From Diplocarpon mali (Eukaryota; Ascomycota; Leotiomycetes; Helotiales; Drepanopezizaceae): a DNA stretch of 64,000 nucleotides. The notes under the pieces were generated by a model, which was not told where the DNA came from, searched no databases, and saw nothing but the letters and a program-made list of their open reading frames with translations. Shown here piece after piece: positions 46,090 to 58,057 of the stretch; positions within the stretch are counted from its first letter, which is position 1, and each line of letters opens with the position of its first letter. The DNA lies in assembly GCA_024741835.1 (NCBI GenBank), contig JAENRP010000081.1, forward strand, positions 62,001 through 126,000. Reading direction: 5' to 3'. The position numbers and the translations under genes are program-made.

Positions 46090-47720
46090 TAGTACATGCT
46101 GAAATAATCTGACCTTTGGCGTCCGAGAGGTTCCTACTTCCTAGAGAGTCTTACGCAGGGTACTACTAGTGGTATCCCAATGCAAATATGCTGCTTTTAC
46201 CATGCAAATAAAAGGAAATCGTCGTAGATTTGACACTCAACGTACCTATACCAAAAACCCTTCGCAGATCAACAACTCGAGACAATCATTTTGATGATAA
46301 TTCTCTCTTCTTTAAAACTGGCTAGACTCGATCTCAGATCGCCTTTTAATGAAATCTGACTTTAGGGCAAGTTATACATCTTCGTACCGAGTAACGGCTT
46401 AAAGGCAACGATACTGCGGTCGAAAAGCTCTTCTTAATACACTTCAACGAAAACGCCTTATTCAGTAGGTTATCTCATCAAGTAAAGATTAACATACCCC
46501 TTGGGTCGATATTCCCTCGGTTAGACTTGAATTGTAAATTACACGCTATTCGCATAGCATTTGATAAAGAAGGCTTTAGACAACGAGTTGTGCGTCGAAA
46601 ACCTATCCCGACTTACACAAATAAGGTCCCAAGGCTTTAGGAAGCCATGAAATAAAAATAGAAGATAATAGAAAAAGGCTAGTACTGTGGTATTATAGTG
46701 CCTTTAATTCAAGAGCGCTTATTCAAGGCTTTAATCTGATGTTACAGGAGCACTGAAAGCAAGGAGTATCTGCAAGAATTGTTTTTCTGAATCTTCGGGA
46801 TTCATAAGGGAGCACGTGTTGCAGGCCGTAAGGGCTGCGCTGCCGTGCTATCCTGCATGGAAGGTGCCGTAAGAGGCGTGATACCTGGGTAGCCTACGAA
46901 ATTTGAATAAGATAACGTAAAGGCTCTGCTTCGAAGTTTATAAGATCTGTATTTAAAGCAATTAGGATTACGCCTGTCTTTTAGGCTTTAACTAGTCTCA
47001 ATTTTATCCAATTAAGATAAAAGGCGATATACAGGGTTACATTCAAGGAGAGCACTTAAATGTTTAACCGTCATATAAGATGTCGTAAGACGCCACATAA
47101 AAGCGTGGGAATCTGTTATAGTTGAATGGAATGGGGAATTGGCAAGGGAAATGCTAGAGAAATGTGAAGCAGCGATGAAAGTAGATGGTGGATATATAAA
47201 ATACTAAGAACTATTTAAAAGCAGCATTGCCAAGTATCTGATCTATATAGGTCCGCGCTTTGACATAGAAGGTCAGATTATTACCTATAGTACGATGTAT
47301 GTATATTCTTAGCATCGTGTATTTACGTTGCAAGGTCTGAATTTACCCTCAAGCTTAGCCGGAATCCTGAATGGCTAGGTCCCATTGCTGACCTGTGCTG
47401 TAGGTTTTCAACACCTTCGCGTTGCGTTGCGTTGATTTCTAACGTACCTATGTATCTACGGATTACGCCATTATTACTGCGATCCTTTTGCACTCTTGAT
47501 TAGACACTTGCGACCCCCAACGGCCAAGGCACCAAGAGCAGTTCAGAACGCCCCCCTTCTGCCTTTGCTGCTGCTCAAGATCGCCGAAGAACCCCGCCGA
47601 CGGAAAATAGGGAAAATTCCAGGCCAATGCAATTAGTTCCTAGCTCGGCTGTGCTGTCTGGATCGACCTGCTGCTCTACACTTTCCAATTTATCAAATAC
47701 CAGCGAATGTTTTGTCTCAA
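46090..47720. repeat. second AT-rich island, probable RIP-mutated relict
   Basis: About 1.6 kb, AT-rich and full of stops, TA-rich, bounded by balanced DNA. A short GC-richer patch (about 46,800-46,890, GCACGTGTTGCAGGCC) remains inside. No terminal repeats or coding domain can be recognised. The next gene downstream is the degenerate M28 protein. Confidence 0.6.
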
Positions 47721-48096
47721 TCGAAAGAAGTAAATAATTCAACGCTCCGTACATGTGTGTCGGTTACATCCATCCCTCGCAGGGAAGTTACAAATTTCTT
47801 ACCCAAACAAGGCCTTGCCTCTGTTCCGAGTGGAGGGATATGACTGTAGTACGTGTAAATAACCCTTTTAGTTTGACTTAAATTCGTGGGTTTAATATGG
47901 AGTTTCCTGATGTTAATTTTGCCACTCCTGAAATGATCAGGCATTCGAAAGCCTACAACTGGTGTTTAAATCCTACTGGATTTTTCGCTATAAAGAGCCT
48001 TGAGCTGTGTAGTCAAAGTCAAACAATCCAGCATTCAAAGCAGATCAACCGGGTCAGCACCTTCCTTGTGCTCTGCTACTATTGACCTAGTTCACA

Positions 48097-49125
48097 ATGT
48101 ATCTTTCTTCAGTTCGTCCGGCGGCTTTTTTTACCTTGCTATCGTCGGTTGCTGCTCAGCATCCAGACGATCCGGTGCAACTTCAAACCCGCGCTCCCGG
48201 CTTTTCAGAATCACCTATGCAACCATCTCAGGCCATGAACTACCCACAAGTGATCTACCATCGCGATTACGAACAGAATGCCTACTTGAGCAACGTGGTC
48301 GGTCCTATGAGCTGGCTCAAAACTCTAACCGAGTTTCGCAACCGCGACTACCGCTCTTCTCACGGCTTCGAAGCTGGCAAGTGGCTACTTGAACTAGTAC
48401 AGAATATTACAGCCCCGAACCCGGCGATCCAAGTCAGAGAATTCGAGCACAAATTCAACCAGTCCTCTATCATCGTTACGATCCCGGGCAAAAGCAATAG
48501 ATTCAATGTTATTGTTGGTACACACTACGACACTCCATCTCCTACCGCCAATGACATTGAGTACCGTTTCGCTGGTGCAAACAGGGACGGCTCCGGCGTC
48601 GTGACTCACCTCGAGGCCTTGAGAGTGCTTGTCGCAGATCGATTCAAGCCCAAGAACACGATCGAGTTCCACTTCTATGCCGGGCGTCATGGTGGAAATC
48701 TGGGCTCCAAGGCGGTTCTGTCTAGCTATGCCGAAAGGACGGGAAAAGATCACAAGGTTGTTGCTTTTCTGAACCAAAAGATGACTGGATACGCTCCCAT
48801 AAGCAGAATCATGGTTTGTGACGAGAGAGGACCCAGGACCGGTGTACACGGTGAGCTCTTACAATACACTAAGAATATCGTCCAGGTGTATAACGGCCAC
48901 GAGGCTCGAGGCGACCATGAATGCTCTGAACGAGCCGGAGACTACAAATCCGCTTTCGATTACGGAATTCCTTCGGTACATGTCGCCGGTGACTTGCTTC
49001 AACCATACTATCAAAATCGAATCGAGAACCCGAACGATAGGTACGATGATGTCAATTGGTTCCCGGTCCTGAGACATGTGTTTTTCACGATTTCATTTGT
49101 CATCGAGGCTTCGTATTACGGCTAA
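48097..49125 (+). CDS. secreted M28-family protein with a degenerate active site
   Basis: A single exon of 342 residues. The signal peptide is MYLSSVRPAAFFTLLSSVAA. The fold resembles fungal leucine aminopeptidases (M28): VIVGTHYDT (H143, D145), DGSGVVTHLEALRVL, TIEFHFYAGRHGGNLGSKAV, LNQKMTGY and YGIPSVHV in the expected order and spacing. The residues that bind two zincs and catalyse in the active family are largely replaced. GADDDGSG is GANRDGSG (N162, R163). The Glu-Glu of the AGEEGG motif is R197-H198. The Asp of Q-D-M is K228, and the His of the final IHT is E310. Only the first His and its Asp remain. It is therefore probably not a peptidase. Intact frame, start context CACAATGTA and secretion signal argue for a kept protein. 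It lies next to an AT-rich island. Confidence 0.8.
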   Translation: MYLSSVRPAAFFTLLSSVAAQHPDDPVQLQTRAPGFSESPMQPSQAMNYPQVIYHRDYEQNAYLSNVVGPMSWLKTLTEFRNRDYRSSHGFEAGKWLLELVQNITAPNPAIQVREFEHKFNQSSIIVTIPGKSNRFNVIVGTHYDTPSPTANDIEYRFAGANRDGSGVVTHLEALRVLVADRFKPKNTIEFHFYAGRHGGNLGSKAVLSSYAERTGKDHKVVAFLNQKMTGYAPISRIMVCDERGPRTGVHGELLQYTKNIVQVYNGHEARGDHECSERAGDYKSAFDYGIPSVHVAGDLLQPYYQNRIENPNDRYDDVNWFPVLRHVFFTISFVIEASYYG

Positions 49126-50321
49126 AATGGCATGAGGCCACAACCCACACCTACACCCGATTTCTCCCCTGTCTTTGGGCATACCCGTCACTCCAGCATG
49201 CGAAACTCATCCTTTGAAACTACCTACTTGGTAGAAAGGTACTAATAGCGATCATGATACTGAATGCTTTTGAGTTGGAATCTCAAGCAATACTATGTAT
49301 TTGTATAGTTGACGAGGTGCAATCGATATTTTAAATCTTAATATTCAGTGCTTTTTACAAGTGACATATTTTACATACATTACCTTGAAACCTTTGATAT
49401 CTCTATGATAGCTTGCAAGATAAGCAAAAGCGGGGTGGGTGAATTGGTATGCGACATGCACGCACATAGTACTCATTATGACCTTATGCCATTCCAATCG
49501 ATCCCCTCTCTTTGCTTGGGGCTTATCATTAGGGGTATCGTCTGAGGGCCGGTTGTCGTACACGCCTCGAGTGTTCACGCCTGGGTAGGTGTCCGGCAAG
49601 GATTGACTGTCAAGCTTTTTACACGCTTGACATTTGCAATCGAGAATCACGTCTACTGTATAGTCGCTTGGTCCGAACGCTACGGTAGAATGAGTACGGG
49701 ACTGAGTTCTCAGCTGATCTCCTCGTTGTGGTGCTCTTGCTACTGAGAACTCTTATCGAAGCTCTTTGTTCTCCTCACTACCGCTTGCAGAGTTGAAATG
49801 CTGCCGGCTCGTCAGCTCGTTTGGAATATTCTCAAGTCTTTCCCCCCTTCTTTGCATTCAGACTGGTTTGAGAAGGCTGAACGTAGCCACAATCTCGGTC
49901 TTGATTAGGCGGAACCAGCGATCCAGAAATTCAAAATAAGTGAGGAGTGTCGTATACTAGTCGGGGGGATTTAAATGTTCCAGGCGGGGGAAAGAGAAGA
50001 AGGAAAATACCGTTGCATAAAGCGGCAAGCAGTTTAGAGGGGTTGGGCGATGGTTCCATTAATAATGTAGAGCAGTAAAAGCTACCCAGCTACCCAGCCG
50101 CCACCACAGCCTTCCTTTCTTGCTTGACTGGTTGTCACGTGGGCTTGGGCTTGGTCACTGCTACTACCGTATATCGGCTCCGCCGTCGTCCATCGCCCGT
50201 CAGCGGTCCTCAGTTCTTCGCAATCCCAATACCACATAACGAGGACATCTCCCCCCCCTCAAGACCGAGCCACCCACATCCACAACCACAACGTTTGTGG
50301 TTGTCATTCCTCACATCCACC
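49126..50321. other. intergenic region, no gene seen
   Basis: About 1.2 kb between two plus-strand genes, partly AT-rich near 49,250-49,400, with a CCCCCC stretch just before the next gene. No coding sequence or RNA gene is supported. Confidence 0.4.
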
Positions 50322-52195
50322 ATGGGTCTCTTCACCCCACCCACCTCCTACCGTCTCAACGCGCTCGTTGCAGGCAACGACCACGGCCCGCCCATCGCCG
50401 CAACCTCCTTTGCGAGCTTCTCCTTTCTCTCCACGCGCAACGATCATGAGTCGCATCCGGCGCTGGGCCACTTGATCCTGCTGGTGTTCGAGGCTGTGAT
50501 GGAGGTCGTGTGTGTTAGTCTGCCGGGGTACATCGTTGCGAGACTGGGAATGTTCGATGCGGACAAGCAGAAGTTTGTTGCGAATCTGAACGTGGCTCTG
50601 TTCACGCCTTGCCTGAGTATGTGCGCGGTTCCATGTCGAGCAGCGGAGCATTGCTAACTCGGGGTAGTTTTCACAAAGCTGGCTTCCCAATTGACCGCGG
50701 ATAAGTTGCTGGAGCTGGCAGTCATTCCAGTCATCTTCATCATCCAGACGCTGGTCTCTTACTTGGTGTCCATCGCTGTTTCCAGGGGCTTTGGGTTCCA
50801 CAAGAGAGCTGGAAACTTCGTTACCGCTATGGGTGTAGGTTATAGTGTCTGACTAGATTCTCCAAGTACTGACTGCTACAGGTTTTCGGGAACTCCAATT
50901 CGCTTCCCATTTCGCTCGTCATCTCGCTTTCGCAGACTCTCCGCGGCCTACACTGGGACAGAATTCCAGGAGATAACGATGACGATGTAGCCGCTCGCGG
51001 CATTCTCTACTTGCTGATCTTCCAGCAACTCGGACAACTGGTGCGATGGAGCTGGGGATACCACGTCCTACTTGCACCACCCGCAAATTACGAAGAAAGT
51101 GAGACTTCGGATCTCGAGGACGGACGATACAGAGATGAGCCCGATCTGATTCCTGGCTTGGACGGTCCCCGTGAGGACTACCAGAGACTGAATGGCTCCT
51201 CGTCCACAGTGTCGTTCGAGTCTGGAAGTAGGACCCCCGTCACAAACGCACATTACGCAGGGCCAGCGGATATAGACGAAGATGAGCCCCCGAAGAAGGT
51301 GCAGCCTACACCGACTCACGGAAACACTTTGCTCACGGATAACAACATCACCTCATTCCCAAGTATTCGAACCCCGACACCAGGTGACGATTGGGAAATC
51401 CCCAACGGTGTCAGAGGAATTTTCCCAACAGTCCACCTCAAGTCCAGACGCGGAGTCTTCCATGTAACCCACAAGATCAAGAGGATATCGCAAAAGGCTT
51501 TTAGAGCACTTCCTTCTCCAGGGCAATCCGCACTAGCAAAGACTTATTCGGCTCTCTTCAACTTCTTCGCGGGCTTATGGCAGTTCATGAACCCCCCTCT
51601 CTGGGCTATGCTTCTCGCTATAATCGTAGCCTCGATCCCAAAACTCCAACACCTCTTCTTCGCGGATGGCTCTTTCATTGCCAACTCTGTAACCCGCGCC
51701 ATCTCGCAATCCGGCGGCGTAGCCGTCCCTTTGATTTTAGTCGTCCTCGGCGCCAACTTGGCCCGCAATACTCTTCCGAAGGAATCTCTAGACGAGAACT
51801 CCGAGGAGAACAGGATCGGCACTAAGCTAATGATCGCTTCTCTCATCTCACGCATGCTGCTCCCTACACTCATTATGGCGCCTCTCCTCGCTCTGGCGGC
51901 CAAATATGTACCCGTCAGCATCCTCGACGATCCCATTTTCGTGATTGTGTGCTTCTTGCTCACTGGTGCACCGAGCGCCTTGCAGTTAGCACAGATTTGC
52001 CAGATCAATGGTGTCTACGAAGGCGTCATGAGTAAATTGCTTTTCCAGAGCTACGTTATCTGGTATGGACCCCCTCCCCCAACTATGGTCCCCCACTCCA
52101 GCAAATTAGTTCAGAATGTTAACGCAGACAGGATCCTGCCCTCGACTCTCATACTCGTCATGTGCGCTCTCGAAGTCGTCGAATGGGCGGCATGA
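50322..52195 (+). CDS. auxin efflux carrier family transporter (ECM3-like)
   Basis: Four exons, 50322-50616, 50668-50834, 50882-52062 and 52132-52195, give 568 residues. Introns are 51, 47 and 69 nt; the last junction rebuilds SYVIWILPSTLILVMCALE. The family (membrane transport protein, PIN-like) has two bundles of about five helices separated by a long cytosolic loop. Here helices lie at about 45-230 and 400-560, with a Ser/Thr/Asp-rich loop (about 250-390) holding TPTPGDDWEIP. Motifs include VFGNSNSLPISLVISL near helix 4 and LTGAPSALQLAQI in the C-terminal bundle. Yeast Ecm3 and its relatives have no firmly known substrate. The start CACCATGGG is strong. It is tail-to-tail with the RecA-like gene. 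Confidence 0.9.
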
Positions 52196-53123
52196 GTATA
52201 TTTTGTTTTCTACCCGCGTGATACAATACAAAAGAATTCTTGACTCTAATTTCCTAGACTGTTTGTTTTGGCATGGGCGAAGCGTGGAGCGCGGGATGTA
52301 AGAGTAGGACGCAACCCAAAAAAAGGGTTGTTTTAGTTGCAAGTCCAGAGAAAGCGCACAGCTGTTCCAGTGTGGATAGCGTGGCGTTTCAGCAGTTTGG
52401 TCGATTATACTGGACGCCTAAGCGCCAGGGGTGGTTAGCTGGAAAAGCAGAGAAGTGTCTATAGCAACCTGGAGGGAAGGAGGGGCGAGGCTCTTCCCTC
52501 ATGCCTCCTTTGATATATTTCCTAATTTATCAGTTTCCCTGCCGTCTGGACTTTCGATTGCTCTGCTAAGCCGAGGCCGTGTACCCAACTGTAGAAAGGG
52601 GGATGGACCCCAATCCCCTGTGGCGCGTCTCCCTTTCCCCCACCGCGCTGCGATCCTGGTGCCTCTCAGTAGGAAACCTTGCGCTACTTGCCCATCGTGT
52701 GAGGACAGAGAGAGAGAGAGAGGTGTCTAAGCGAGCCAGCTACCAGCCCGCTCGTCTTCTTTCCCGGGCAGGGGAGGCAGAGGGGGGGGCTTTGATAGAT
52801 GAGAGGGTGCTACGCGGGGGATAGGCGCAGCTGGCAATGGATCTCGAGAGCAGCCGGTGCAGGGGGGGGGGGGGAGTTTGTGCACGAGGTCCTAGACGGT
52901 ACATCTCGGCCGTGCAGCCTCTCTGGCAGGCCTCAGTTATCGGGATCAGCGCACGATGATCCGTCGGCCTGCAATGGTAATTCTCTCGCACAGAGGTCTC
53001 GGTGAGGCTCTCGCGCACCCGACGCGGTTTGAGCGTCTCCTTCCCATCGTCTGTCTCCGGCTCCAAAGGCCGAATCTCGAGCCCTTCGTCCTCCAAAGCT
53101 GGCGATCTTACCCACGCCTCTGC
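52196..53123. other. intergenic region between convergent genes
   Basis: About 930 bp, becoming GC-rich to the right, with (GA)n near 52,712 and a run of G at 52,862-52,873. No gene is supported. Confidence 0.45.
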
Positions 53124-54873
53124 TCAGCTCCTTTTTTCCCATTTTCCCACTCCCTTCGTGCCGCCTTCGGCTGGAAAAGCGGCTACCAAGCCCGTTCCGT
53201 CGCCGGCCACAACGACGGCCGTCCATCTCTGCTCGCGCCACGCGAATCTCCTCTCTCCCTCTCGATCACGGCCCAGGATCGGGCACTCATCCTTCAGCAC
53301 CTCGATCAAGGTGCAGTACCCGACGCTCTTCTGATCCGACGGGCCGGCCTCCTCCTCCCTCCCGTACAGAGCCTCGGCATCCTCCCTCCTCCTCGGCATG
53401 TCATGCAAGAAGATGTGGAGATCCGGGAATTGCGAGAACACCTGTCCGAGAGCCGGTTTGGTCGGGGTAGCTGCGAAGATGGATTTCGGCGCTGAATGGT
53501 GGGCTTGTTGCCGTGATGAGTAGGAGGGTTGGGTGGCCGAGGGCGTCGTGGTGTTGTGGAGGACGGTGAGGATATTGCGGCTTTTGGCGAGGGTGTGAAG
53601 GGTTGAGGAGAGGAGTGTGAGGATGGCGTGTGCTGGGGTGCGTTAGCATCACATGGGTCATGAGGCGGGAGGCACAGGACGAGACGACGGACCTTCGCGC
53701 TTCTCCTTGCGGGCGAATAGCTCGTTGATGATGTGCGTCAGGTTGTCTACGATAATGATCTCTGGGCCCGCTCCAGCCTCCTCGTCTCGAGCCGAGCTCG
53801 GGTTCGCGAGCTCGGGAGACATGGGGATCGTGGGTTCAGGAGTGAGATCTTCCTGGCTGTCGAGAATCTCTAGCTCGTCTCCCTGGACGCCAGAAGGCCT
53901 CATGGCCGGCGCAATCGCAGAATTCCCTCCCGAGGAAGTATCCTGGTCAATCTCCCCCAACACCTCCCAGAGTCCCTCGAAATCAAACACCCGGCTAATG
54001 GCTACCATCTCCAGGCATCTCTGCGCGTCTGCCCCGACCCTGATCCCGAAGCCTTCCTGCCCGGGCTCACTGACCGAGTGATGGCCATGTTCCACGGCGT
54101 TCCGAGCGGGTTGAGAACGAGTGGCGAGGATCCGGGACTTGAGGACGGACAGGAGGAGGGCGAGGGGAAAGGAGCCGGTCGTGTCTATGATGATCGCCTT
54201 AGTCGTGTTCTTTGTTGCGTCGGGCTGAGGGAGGAGAGCCGAAGCGATGAGGTTGAGGGATATCTAGGCTGGTGAGCTTGTTGACTTGTGACGAGTGAGC
54301 CCATCATGGTTCAGTTGCGGATGGACTGCGACGACGAGCCTGGCGGAGGGCGGAAAGAATTGTGATCCTGGATGTCTCGGCAGCGGGAAAGCACCACGAC
54401 ATGCGCAAAGAAGCTTCAGATCGCCACTCGACTTGGATCGCACCACCTCCACCTCGACGGAGTAGTCACGTGACGTTGGTTTTCCGGAGTCCATGCCGCC
54501 TTTCATCGTGCAAGAGGCCCACCCCCGAGCGCGATACTCATGCCAGAGAGGGATTGAGACAATCAACTCGCCAGAGAGGGATGAAGAGAATACTCATGCC
54601 AGAGAGGGATAAAGAGAATCAACTCACCAACCGGCCCTCCAAGGCCTCTGCACTCGAACTGAGGCCCAGCACCACGCCCCTCTCCACCCCTCCCCCCAGC
54701 AGCTCATCGATATTCTGGCAGCCCGTGCCCAGCCTCTCCGCGCCAGCCAGGCCGGTCAATTGCCTGCGCTGCGTCTCTTCCAGCTCGAGGAGATGCGAGG
54801 CCAGAATGGGCATGGCAGATTCCGGGGCCGAGGGGGGACGGGTGTGAGGCAGGTTGGGGTCGATGGGTATCAT
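53124..54873 (-). CDS. RecA/Rad51-paralogue-like protein with degenerate Walker A
   Basis: Exons 54873-54628, 54263-53693 and 53632-53124 give 441 residues. Introns are 364 nt (GTGAGT..GCCTAG) and 60 nt (GTCCGT..CCCCAG, branch GCTAACG); both keep phase and join EGRL to ISLNLIASALLP and KREE to AHAILTLL. The order matches a RecA core: NIDELLGGGVERG, then the phosphate-loop position, then ISLNLIASALLP, a strand IIIDTTG, and Walker B IIIVDNLTHIIN. At the Walker A position it reads GLSSSAEALEGRL, with no GK[ST]. Rad51 paralogues act in homologous recombination; this could be an XRCC2- or RAD51D-like fungal paralogue, but I cannot assign it. It may have lost ATP binding or use a different loop. 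Confidence 0.7.
54534..54629. repeat. 56-bp tandem duplication at a splice donor
   Basis: ATACTCATGCCAGAGAGGGA begins at 54534 and again at 54590; within the 56-bp unit CCAGAGAGGGAT is itself repeated. The second copy runs up to the donor of intron 1 of the RecA-like gene, so this intron was probably lengthened by the duplication. Confidence 0.8.
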
Positions 54874-56191
54874 CCTTGCTGATTGGAAGTCGTCGTGTGA
54901 TGGCAGACGTGGCTGAGAGGTGACGCAGGACGAGAGGACGACGAGCAGGGGTGAGCCGAGGATATCACCTTTCGGCGATGATGGTGTTGCGACGGGTGAG
55001 AGGCGTGGGAGGGGTGAGAGGCGTGAGGGGAGCGAGGGGAGCGAGAGGAGAGGATGGGATTCTCACCAGGTCGACAACGGCCGACCGTTGCGCGGCGAAC
55101 CATCACCTGGCGTCTGGACTGAGATGGCTTGCCGGCCTGGAAACTCGAGCGCCGGTGAGAGGGGTTGTCGGCGTGAGGCCTCGCTCAGGGGGCACGACGA
55201 GGGGGATGGCATCGTGCTGCCTGCTTCCTGCCTGCTTCCCGTGACCAAGCGGGTTTCTCAGGTCCGAAAGGAAATCTCACGACATGGCTCCGAGCGTGAC
55301 GGAGCATCCAACACATGCAGCGTAATCCCTTGTATGCCTCGTCTATCTCCTTGGGATTAGCCTCCTGGAGAGGGGGAGATGCAATATCACGTGATAATTG
55401 CCGAGCCACGTGCCGTGTGTGTCAGCACGTGGAGCTTTCCCCCTCCCCCCTTGCCCGGCTCGGTCCCGCTGGAGCAGCGTCTCCGGAGTGGCCGAGTCTA
55501 GACCGGGCCGATGAGACCACCGTCCACAATCCTCGATCCATCCAGCAGAGCAAGGCCTCTCGGAAGGAGGAGGCATCCCACTCCACCCACTCCCCCCCAT
55601 TCGAGCCTCCACGGCGATGATCCCTCGAGATGCGACGTGCAACAAGACCCGGCCCTCCTGGCAATCCCCCCACCCAGCCACGGCTCGTCTCCCGTGCAGC
55701 CTCGTGGGAGCGGCGGGATGGCGGCGGCGGGTGGCTCCAGATGGCGGATGGGAGATCTCGGGATGGGAGAGGCGGCAATCCCGACCCCCCCGTGAAAAGC
55801 GGTGAAGCGTCGATCACCGAGACTGCGACATGCAACAGAGCTGAAGATGCTCTCACTCACAAGTCGTCAATCCCGAGCCAGCCCAGCCGCCTACACGAGA
55901 GCGGAGGGCGGAGGGCGGAGGGCGGAAAGCCTGGCCCCACTTCACCTCCACCTCCGCTCGGGCTGCGGTCTGGAATGGTCCATCCCCCCCCCCTTCACCC
56001 CCCGTCCGAATGGGGCAAGCTCGAGTGATCCTCCTTTCTGCGACGTGCAACAGAGATTGCCTTCTCCGCGTCTCGCGGGTGTTCGGCTCTCCTGGTCTGG
56101 AGATCATGGCCTGGCACCTTGCATGGCGCTTTGGGGACGGTCTCGGCTCGCGGCTCGCGGCTCGGGCGCACTGTGGTAAGGTGGTCTCGTC

Positions 56192-56292
56192 ACTTGGCAG
56201 CTGGGCGATCACTGCGATGTGCATCAAAGGTCGGGCTCGCTGGTCAGCTGGTCAACTTGGCAGCTGGGCGATCGCTGCGATGTGCATCAAAG
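56192..56292 (+). repeat. 63-bp direct repeat containing the 16-bp motif
   Basis: ACTTGGCAGCTGGGCGATC followed by N-CTGCGATGTGCATCAAAG occurs at 56192 and again at 56255, one mismatch over 38 bp. It is the only place where the motif copies share flanks. Confidence 0.85.
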
Positions 56293-57748
56293 AGCCCGGA
56301 TGACTGGACGGACCCATGATTACCGAGAACTGTCCTCGGCCGGTGCCCAGATCTCCCACGGAGAAGACATGCACGAGGCCATAGACCGGTGGCGGGAGAG
56401 TCGGTGGCTCGGGTGCCGGCTGGCTGGCAGCCGCTCCCGTCAGATCCTCGCCTCCACCGGTGGAGATTGTTTCGTCTCGTCTCGTATGGTATCGTCTCGT
56501 ATGGTATCGCATCGTCTCCGACACCCCCAAGGTCGTGGCAGACCTTGGCGATAGGCAACACCAGGTTGAACAGGAGACCCCTCTGCCGAGTATTGGCTGT
56601 TGGGAGCCATGCGGATGCTTCAGCTCGGTCGTGGGGCTTGGTGGCTGAAGCATGGCTGGGGATGCGGAGGCTCTGCTTGGCACGGCCGGCACCGTGATAC
56701 ACAACAGAATGGGACCTTTCTCAAGCCCCTACACGCCCTTGTGCCGCGGGGGGGGGAGGGACGAGGTAGGTGTGGCCCACCATTGTCACTCCCTATCGAG
56801 TTCGAGCTCGGTGAAGTGCAGGAGAGGGAAGTGATCGCAAGAGGGGCTGCTAGCGGGGATTTGTTTACTTACCGGAGAAGCGGAAGCGAGCCGGTCGTCG
56901 ATGAGCTGGGCCGGCAAGAAGTTCGACCACTCGGGTCCTCGAGAGAACTCGGCGATGCAGTTCCTTCCGTGCCCAAGCGTGCAGATCTTGCGCGACATGC
57001 AACGAAGATGCCGCCGTGGGAGATCTGATTGGTATTGCACCGCGCCTAGAAATCGTCCGTCAGAGCTGGCGGTGGGGATCCCGGCGGTGGGGGACATGTG
57101 AGGACTGCGGGACCACTCTCCCCGACGCAGATCTCCGTCCGATGTGCAACAAGAAGCTCCGCGACGCCCTCCCCCGGAGTTCTTGGACCGAGGACGTCGG
57201 ATCTCCGACTGCCCGGCGGGAAAGTTGCTGGTGCGCACGGCCGCGCGTGAGATGGCATCCAGGACAGAGTTGCCGATCTCAGCCCCCCCTCTCAGCCCCC
57301 CCCCCAATGCTGGCTGGAACGCTCGACAATCTGGCGATCTGGCTGCGGCGTGCAACAAAAACACGGCGGGAATCATCCCCAGCGCCTGTCCAGACCGCAC
57401 ATGGCCATCTTCTGCCAGGCTCGAGACGGGCGGGGGCGGGATCGGTCGCTGAAACGCCGTCGCGGACGTGTGGCTTGAGCCCCCCCCCCCCCTTTTCCCC
57501 GCGCCATGCCGGATTGACAGGCCGTGGGATTGCGGAGAAGAGAATGAGACCTATCCAGTCCGGACAACGTCGCACAGTAATCGCAACCAGAGCAGCCGAA
57601 GCAGCTGGTCCCCACTCATTCGCGACCTGCAACAGAAATCGTCCCGCGCCGTCGGGTGTAACGCTCGCGGTGGTGATGCCCGCGACGTGATCTGAGCCCG
57701 TGAGCCGCGTGCCACGCGAGCCGGCCGAGGGAGGGGACGAGGGGAGGG

Positions 57749-57788
57749 GACGAGTGGACGGGTGGACGAGTGGACGGGTGGACGAGTG
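57749..57788. repeat. 18-bp tandem repeat (GACGAGTGGACGGGTG)
   Basis: GACGAGTGGACGGGTG-type units alternate over 40 bp, with 8- and 16-bp periods. Confidence 0.75.
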
Positions 57789-57900
57789 ATGTGGAAGATG
57801 CAGGCGCCCGCCGCACCCAGCATGCAGCCCCGGCATCGGCGCGGGCGCGGGCGCAGGTCAGAATTCTAGATGCATGGCCCCTCTGCGTGCGATGTGCATC

Positions 57901-58022
57901 AAAAGGGAGAGGAGGAAGGAGGGAAAGAAGGGAGGAGGGAAGGAAGAAGGGAGGAGGGAAGGAAGAAGGGAGGAGGGAAGGAAGAAGGGAGGAGGGAAGC
58001 AAAGAAAGAAGGAAGGAAGGAG

Positions 58023-58057
<35 letters not shown>

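Larger units (their letters stand above)
42396..46090. other. gene-poor intergenic region
   Basis: About 3.7 kb upstream of PBS2 with no gene I can support. It contains two short repeats listed separately, ATATGTATATG-rich DNA near 43,370-43,440, triple CATGCTCG near 43,895, and an isolated start-codon-like exon at 45636 discussed as a finding. It ends where the second AT-rich island begins. Confidence 0.45.

Noticed and set aside
56694..56709. GTGATACACAACAGAA as a further copy of the 16-bp motif
   Set aside because: Five mismatches. All are transitions, so it may be a decayed copy, but it is too weak to count.
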